A DNA stretch of 20,099 nucleotides from Candidatus Latescibacterota bacterium. Its GTDB lineage: Bacteria; Latescibacterota; UBA2968; GCA-2709665. The stretch's first letter is position 1. Each line of letters begins with the position of its first letter. Position numbers and translations under genes: made by a program. Positions 16,103 through 20,099 of this stretch are shown piece by piece. A model generated the notes under the pieces. That model had not been told where the DNA came from. It worked only from the letters and a program-made list of their open reading frames with translations, and searched no databases. The stretch spans positions 1 to 20,099 of the forward strand of contig JAAXHE010000345.1 of NCBI GenBank assembly GCA_012271065.1, written 5' to 3'.

Positions 16103-16354
16103 CTATTGGCGGTCCTGCTTTTCGCGTTCCTGGAGTCGCATTGCCGTTCTGTACAGGTTCAGGAAACCGACCGTGATTCCAAGAGCCAAACCCACCAACA
16201 TCAGATACGGGGCCGTGCCGAGTTTGCCGTCCAGCCATTTTCCGGCAAAAAGACAGAGAATGAAAGACGCCGCAAACTCGATTCCCAGGTTCAGATAGGG
16301 ACCGGCTTTCCGATAGGCCGCAGCCAGACCCGGCTGTTTTTTCTCCTCCGCCAT
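16103..16354 (-). CDS. atpZ: AtpZ/AtpI-family small membrane protein
   Basis: An 83-residue protein with two membrane helices (about 24-41 and 49-68). The segment GIEFAASFILCLFAGKWLDG, then PYLMLVGLALGITVGFLNLYR, is the classic pattern of the AtpZ family (ATPase_gene1), with its G-x-W-LD-x-K/R turn. In other bacteria this protein acts with AtpI and has been linked to Mg2+/Ca2+ supply or c-ring assembly; this is family knowledge. It is the first gene of the atp block, 73 bases after nuoN. Confidence 0.88.
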   Translation of the reverse strand: MAEEKKQPGLAAAYRKAGPYLNLGIEFAASFILCLFAGKWLDGKLGTAPYLMLVGLALGITVGFLNLYRTAMRLQEREKQDRQ

Positions 16355-16402
16355 CGATCAACGTGATGGGTTAGGGACGAAAGGGCGTGGAGTTCAATCC
16401 TC

Positions 16403-16424
16403 CCCCTGGGTGCAAGCACAGGGG
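16403..16424. other. Hairpin between nuoN and atpZ
   Basis: CCCCT-GG-GTGC-AA-GCAC-AGGGG forms a nine-pair stem with a two-base bulge, 3 bases after the nuoN stop codon. No T run follows on either strand, so it is not a standard terminator. It may protect or process the message between nuoN and the atp genes. Confidence 0.4.
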
Positions 16425-16427
16425 CGC

Positions 16428-17876
16428 TTAAGTACCAATGAGATTGTCTACCGTCTGTCTGGCCAGTTCCAGAAACCGTGACGGTGCGAGGCCGATATAC
16501 AGGGTTGCAAGGGACGTCACCACGAGCGCGGTTCGTGCGAGCGCCGGAAACGTCCCCACCGGCTTTTCGTCGGCGGGCTGTCTCATATACATGCTGACGA
16601 CGACCCCGAGATAGAAATAGACGGAAATCAGGCTGTTGAGCACGCCGATTATGGTGAGCGAGACCAAGCCTGCGTCAATCGCCGCGCGGAATATGTAGAA
16701 CTTCCCGAAGAATCCGGCAGTAGGCGGCAGACCCGCCAGCGAGAGCATAAACAGCGTCATCGTCAGCCCGAGGGCCGGATGTTTGAAACCCAGCCCCGCG
16801 TAATCCGTTATGTCGAGGTTCTCTTCGCCTTTCCGCGCAACCAGAATCACGACTGCGAAGGCGCCAATGTTCATAAAGGTATAGGCAAGCAGATAGAACA
16901 GCGCGGCCGAAATCCCCTTGCCGCTGGCCGCGGTGAGCGCAACCAGCACGTAACCGGCATGGGCGACGCTGGAATAGGCCAGCATTCGCTTGATGCTGCG
17001 TTGCCCCAGCGCGCTCAGGTTTCCGACGGTCATGGTCAGCGCCGCCAGGATCCAGAGCACCGCCGTCCACTCCGTCTTCAACGATTCCAGAGAAACCATC
17101 AGCACGCGCAGGAATGCAACGAAGGCCGCCGCCTTGGGCCCGGCCGAGAGAAAGGCGGTCACCGACGCGGGCGCGCCTTCGTAGACGTCGGGCGCCCACA
17201 TATGGAACGGAACCGCCGCCACCTTGAACGCGAAGCCCACGACCAGCAAGACCATTCCGGCATACAGCATCAGCCCGCCGCCGTCAACGCGCCGCACAAT
17301 CATTGCGCCTACCTGCTGCAGGCTGGTGGAGCCGGTCGAACCGTAAATCAGGGCAATCCCGTAAAGCAGAAACCCGGTCGCGAATGCGCCCAGCAAAAGG
17401 TATTTCAGAGAGGCTTCATTGGAGACGGAGCGCGAACTGAGGAATCCAACCAGGATATAGAGCGACAGAGACATCAGCTCCAGCCCCAGGAAGATCACGA
17501 TCAGGTCTGTCCCCGCGGCCATGAGCATCATGCCCAGGGTGGCCGTCAGCAGCAGGAGATAGTACTCACTGCGGCTGCCCTGTTCCCGCCTGAGGTAACC
17601 CGTGGAGACAAAAATGGTCAGCGCCGTGCCAACCGTAAATATGATGTTGGAAAAGAGCGCAAAGTTGTCCAGCGCGAGCATCCCGCCGAAGGCCTGCTCG
17701 GACCGCCCCCAGAGTCCCGCGCAGGCGAGCGCCGCCAGGCCCGTTCCGACAATGGCCGCGTATGCCGCTCCCGTACCCCGATTTTTCGGTCGGACGATGT
17801 CGATGCACAGGATCAGCAACGCACTTCCCGCGACAATCAGCGAAGGAACGAGTACAATCCAGTTTACGTCAGGCAA
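16428..17876 (-). CDS. nuoN: NADH-quinone oxidoreductase subunit N
   Basis: A 482-residue polytopic protein of about 13-14 helices, of the antiporter-like complex I family. The proton-path residues are visible: E133 in FLGLELMSLSLY, K218 in FAFKVAAVPFHMWAPDVYEG, K248 in SAGPKAAAF, and the Lys of TAGFFGKFYIF. YEGAPASVTAFLS is a strong NuoN mark. The start is a TTG at 17876 with GAGGA (17885-17889) 8 bases upstream; no ATG fits the N-terminal helix. NuoN usually ends a nuo operon after nuoM, but here a MrpD-like gene lies upstream and the atp block downstream. Confidence 0.95.
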   Translation of the reverse strand: MPDVNWIVLVPSLIVAGSALLILCIDIVRPKNRGTGAAYAAIVGTGLAALACAGLWGRSEQAFGGMLALDNFALFSNIIFTVGTALTIFVSTGYLRREQGSRSEYYLLLLTATLGMMLMAAGTDLIVIFLGLELMSLSLYILVGFLSSRSVSNEASLKYLLLGAFATGFLLYGIALIYGSTGSTSLQQVGAMIVRRVDGGGLMLYAGMVLLVVGFAFKVAAVPFHMWAPDVYEGAPASVTAFLSAGPKAAAFVAFLRVLMVSLESLKTEWTAVLWILAALTMTVGNLSALGQRSIKRMLAYSSVAHAGYVLVALTAASGKGISAALFYLLAYTFMNIGAFAVVILVARKGEENLDITDYAGLGFKHPALGLTMTLFMLSLAGLPPTAGFFGKFYIFRAAIDAGLVSLTIIGVLNSLISVYFYLGVVVSMYMRQPADEKPVGTFPALARTALVVTSLATLYIGLAPSRFLELARQTVDNLIGT

Positions 17877-17911
17877 CGCAGTAGTCCTCGTTGAAAATTA
17901 TTAGCGGCATT

Positions 17912-17940
17912 AATTAACGGGGATGCGATAAAAAAGTCAA
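17912..17940 (-). promoter_or_regulatory. Putative promoter for nuoN and the atp block
   Basis: On the minus strand TTGACT (17940-17935) and TTAATT (17917-17912) are 17 bases apart; they match 5/6 and 3/6 of the sigma70 consensus. They lie in an AT-rich 189-bp gap, unlike the GC-rich coding regions. The same gap holds a small GTTAC-GCAA-GTAAC hairpin (18031-18044 region) after the mrpD-like stop, with no clear T run. Confidence 0.35.
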
Positions 17941-18065
17941 GCCTAAAGTTGGAAATTGGCGCGCAGGCACGAAATTGCGGGATGACACAGCTATTTTGTG
18001 GAACGGGAAACGTAAATAAATAACAGTGTTTATGTTACTTGCGTAACACTTAGGCTTCCCGGAAG

Positions 18066-19754
18066 TCAGAAGCAGAAGATCATGAATGCGGCCAGAAAGA
18101 CTGTCACGACCAACACGGCGGTACCCGTCGTCCAGGATCGACCCAGAATGCCCTGGGGACCGTGGTATTGACGGCAGCCGGAAACGGCTGCGGCGACCAG
18201 CGCCTTTCCGCCCTCGAGGATCGACCTTCCGGCGGAACCACCCGACCGCGCCATAACCCGGACGATACCGGGAAGCAGCCGTCGATACACCCAGTCGGTA
18301 TCCAGGTTTACGGACCGGTGTACGGCCGGGTAAATTCCCGTACGCTTCAATACAAGGAAGGCCAGGGCGGAGAAAAACAACAATTGGAACTGAGTAACAA
18401 GGTGGTTCGCCGTATAGGGTTCGTAATTCACTTCGTAGGGCAGAATCCCGTAGAGTGGTTTCGGAATGATTCCTATCAGGACGCAAATTGCGGCTGCTGC
18501 GCCCATAGCGATGCGCATGTTCAGAGGCGCCTCCTTGCAGCGGATTCCCGAATCTGCGGAGAAGAAGGCGAGGTAGGGGATCCTGATGCCTGTATAGAGC
18601 ATCACGCCCGCCGAAGCGAACAACAACGCCAGCCAGGTCAGGACGTAGTGTCCATCGGCCACTGCCCCAAGGATAAACGATTTGCTGACAAAGCCGTTGA
18701 AGAACGGGACGGCCGAAATCGACGCCGCGCCGATGATGCAGAAAACCGCCGTCAGAGGCATGGACCGGTAAAGCCCGCCCAGTTCCGATGCCCTGGCCGT
18801 ACCAGTACGAAAAAGTACTGCACCCATCGTCATAAACAGCAAGGCTTTGTAGATGACGTGGGTGACGGCGTGGGCGGCCGTTCCGTTCAGGGCCGTCTGC
18901 GTCCCGATCCCGACTCCGACGACCATGAATCCCAGCTGGATGTTCAGGCTATAGGCCAGCACCCGCCTGAGGTCGTTTTCGATGATCGCGTAAAACATGG
19001 GAAACACGGTCATTGCGGCGCCAATCGGGATCAGGATTTCCGTACCGGGAAAGCCCCGGGCAAGCGCGTAGACCGCCAGCTTGGTTGTGAAAGCGCTCAG
19101 GAACACGGTCCCGGTTACCGTCGCCTCCGGATAGGCGTCAGACAGCCAGTTGTGGAGCAGGGGAAACGCGCATTTGATCCCAAAAGCAATGAAGACGAGC
19201 GTTGTGCCCAGACCGTTCAGTCCCAACGCTTCAAATGCGATAGACCCCGTCTCACGCAAATGGATCAGAATGCCCGCCAGCAGAATCATGCCCGAGCAGA
19301 CCTGCACGATCAAATAGCGCATTCCGGCGGCATAGGCGCGGTTGGTTCGGCGGCTCCAGATCAGGAATACGGAAGAAATCGCCGACAGTTCCCAGAAGAC
19401 GAACAGGGTAATCAGATCGCCCGCGAAGAGGGCGCCGACGGCGCTGCCCGCATAGAACAGGCCCGCGACGTGCTGCGCATTGTCCTTCACGTGCAGCGCA
19501 TAGATGACGCCAAGCAGGGCGGCGATATGGAAGATGTAGCCGAAGACAAGGCTGAGGCTGTCGATGCGCACCAGCGTAAGGGAATAGTCGAAGATCCCGA
19601 TCCTGCAGTATTCCCCCGGGTTGAGCCCGAGCAGATGGGCAAGCCCGGCAACCGGAAGCAGCAGCATATAGGCCGATTGCAGGCGCCCGCGCAGTAACGG
19701 TATCAGCAGCGACCCGACAATCAGGATCAACGCCGGCGGCAACTGGTCAATCAT
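18066..19754 (-). CDS. MrpD/NuoM-type Na+/H+ antiporter subunit D-like protein
   Basis: A 562-residue polytopic protein of the proton-translocating NuoL/M/N-MrpA/D family. Key residues: E122 in VFWELSAISSVFLIW, K194 in FGIKCAFPLLHNWLSDAYPEA, and K225 in SAFTTKLAVYALARG. After the antiporter core, a C-terminal extension (about 470-562) contains NLDTDWVYRRL, which I associate with subunit D-like proteins of Mrp-like clusters rather than NuoM. Its ATG overlaps the end of the upstream small gene by 8 bases, so both are coupled. Other cluster subunits probably lie beyond the window. It would exchange Na+ and H+ at the inner membrane or serve an ion-pumping complex. Confidence 0.85.
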   Translation of the reverse strand: MIDQLPPALILIVGSLLIPLLRGRLQSAYMLLLPVAGLAHLLGLNPGEYCRIGIFDYSLTLVRIDSLSLVFGYIFHIAALLGVIYALHVKDNAQHVAGLFYAGSAVGALFAGDLITLFVFWELSAISSVFLIWSRRTNRAYAAGMRYLIVQVCSGMILLAGILIHLRETGSIAFEALGLNGLGTTLVFIAFGIKCAFPLLHNWLSDAYPEATVTGTVFLSAFTTKLAVYALARGFPGTEILIPIGAAMTVFPMFYAIIENDLRRVLAYSLNIQLGFMVVGVGIGTQTALNGTAAHAVTHVIYKALLFMTMGAVLFRTGTARASELGGLYRSMPLTAVFCIIGAASISAVPFFNGFVSKSFILGAVADGHYVLTWLALLFASAGVMLYTGIRIPYLAFFSADSGIRCKEAPLNMRIAMGAAAAICVLIGIIPKPLYGILPYEVNYEPYTANHLVTQFQLLFFSALAFLVLKRTGIYPAVHRSVNLDTDWVYRRLLPGIVRVMARSGGSAGRSILEGGKALVAAAVSGCRQYHGPQGILGRSWTTGTAVLVVTVFLAAFMIFCF

Positions 19755-19992
19755 AATAGTCTTCCTTGCGTCCGAGAATCACGCGCAACCCTCTGGCTGC
19801 CAGCACGAACACCACACAGGCGGCAAACCCGTACCACGCATGAAACCCGATCCACTCCTCGACCTCAAAATGGCCATATTTTTCCAGGAAGAGATCTACC
19901 GCCAGCAGCAGGACGCAGACCGCGTAGAACGCCAGGTGGATTTTCTTTGAGTTGCCCGGTTTGTCCGGCCGGCTTTTCTTTTTTTCGTCCAT
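19747..19992 (-). CDS. Small two-helix membrane protein of Mrp-like cluster
   Basis: An 81-residue protein with a Lys-rich start (MDEKKKSRPDKPGNSKK), helices near 18-36 and 52-68, and a C-terminal RKEDYYD. I have seen small proteins with this layout and a (K/D)EDYYD end beside Mrp-like antiporter genes in other bacteria, usually called hypothetical. The 8-base overlap with the antiporter gene indicates a joint role. GGAAGAG lies just before the ATG at 19992. No function is known to me. Confidence 0.75.
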   Translation of the reverse strand: MDEKKKSRPDKPGNSKKIHLAFYAVCVLLLAVDLFLEKYGHFEVEEWIGFHAWYGFAACVVFVLAARGLRVILGRKEDYYD

Positions 19993-20007
19993 GGTCTCTT
20001 CCGTCAG

Positions 20008-20075
20008 GGATGGGCTATCAGCCCGTTGAAAAAGCCCATCCGGGCTGCGGCCGGCCCTTGCGGTCGAAATACCGC
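20008..20075. repeat. 36-bp dispersed repeat, copy 2, with two hairpins
   Basis: Bases 20018-20053 match 13391-13426 at 35 of 36 positions. Here the repeat is part of a perfect 9-base inverted repeat, GGATGGGCT (20008-20016) and AGCCCATCC (20033-20041). A second hairpin, GCGGT-CGAAAT-ACCGC, follows at 20060-20075. It lies upstream of the small membrane-protein gene. The window ends at 20099 with no further gene seen. Confidence 0.7.
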
Positions 20076-20099
20076 GTTGCGCGCCCTCGCCGAATCGCA

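Noticed and set aside
16779..19697. Long open frames opposite nuoN (16779-17894) and the mrpD-like gene (18162-19697)
   Set aside because: Both translate to charged, Gln/Arg-rich sequence, as expected from reading hydrophobic membrane-protein genes backwards.

Overview
This is a GC-rich window of a bacterial chromosome. It probably comes from an uncultured Gram-negative lineage: it holds a full F-type ATP synthase operon, a complex I subunit, a Mrp-type antiporter subunit, a heparinase-like lyase and many short intergenic repeats. I cannot name the phylum from sequence alone. Lineages rich in heparinase II/III-like proteins, such as Latescibacterota or Poribacteria, are only a guess.

Layout. 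Position 1-545 (+) is the 3' part of a GNAT acetyltransferase. A repeat-filled spacer (546-805) separates it from a convergent 992-residue heparinase II/III-like protein (806-3784, -). A divergent Yip1-family membrane protein follows (4020-4757, +), behind a good sigma70-like promoter. From 4.9 to 7.5 kb, all on the minus strand, lies a small accessory island of AMP-transfer proteins. It contains a MntA/HepT (MNT-HEPN) toxin-antitoxin pair, a Fic-domain protein with an inhibitory helix motif, and an orphan MNT nucleotidyltransferase whose GS motif reads GL. A nitroreductase (7583-8335, -) closes this part.

From 8.5 to 20 kb everything is on the minus strand and concerns energy coupling. In transcription order (right to left) these are a small two-helix membrane protein and a MrpD/NuoM-type antiporter subunit, then nuoN (TTG start), then atpZ-atpI-atpB-atpE-atpF-atpH-atpA-atpG-atpD-atpC, ending in a strong intrinsic terminator at 8493-8527. 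The c subunit lacks the Na+-site residues, so the enzyme is probably H+-coupled. The F0 and F1 genes, the proton-pumping subunit and the antiporter subunit would act together on the ion gradient across the inner membrane.

The most unusual structure is in the spacers. The atp operon is split by a 606-bp gap between atpG and atpD, and this gap is a mosaic of repeats. One is a 119-bp segment that aligns without gaps, inverted, to the spacer at 626-744 (about 98 of 119 identical by hand count). Others are three 21-bp heptad arrays (two in the gap, one before the nitroreductase), and a shared start-codon leader carrying the same Shine-Dalgarno before atpD and the nitroreductase gene. Further pairs are a 31-bp repeat (756-786 / 8441-8471 inverted), a 36-bp repeat (13391-13426 / 20018-20053) and a 27-bp repeat (589-615 / 5615-5641), the latter in the likely leader RNA of the toxin-antitoxin operon. 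I see no tRNA, rRNA, CRISPR array, transposase or phage gene.
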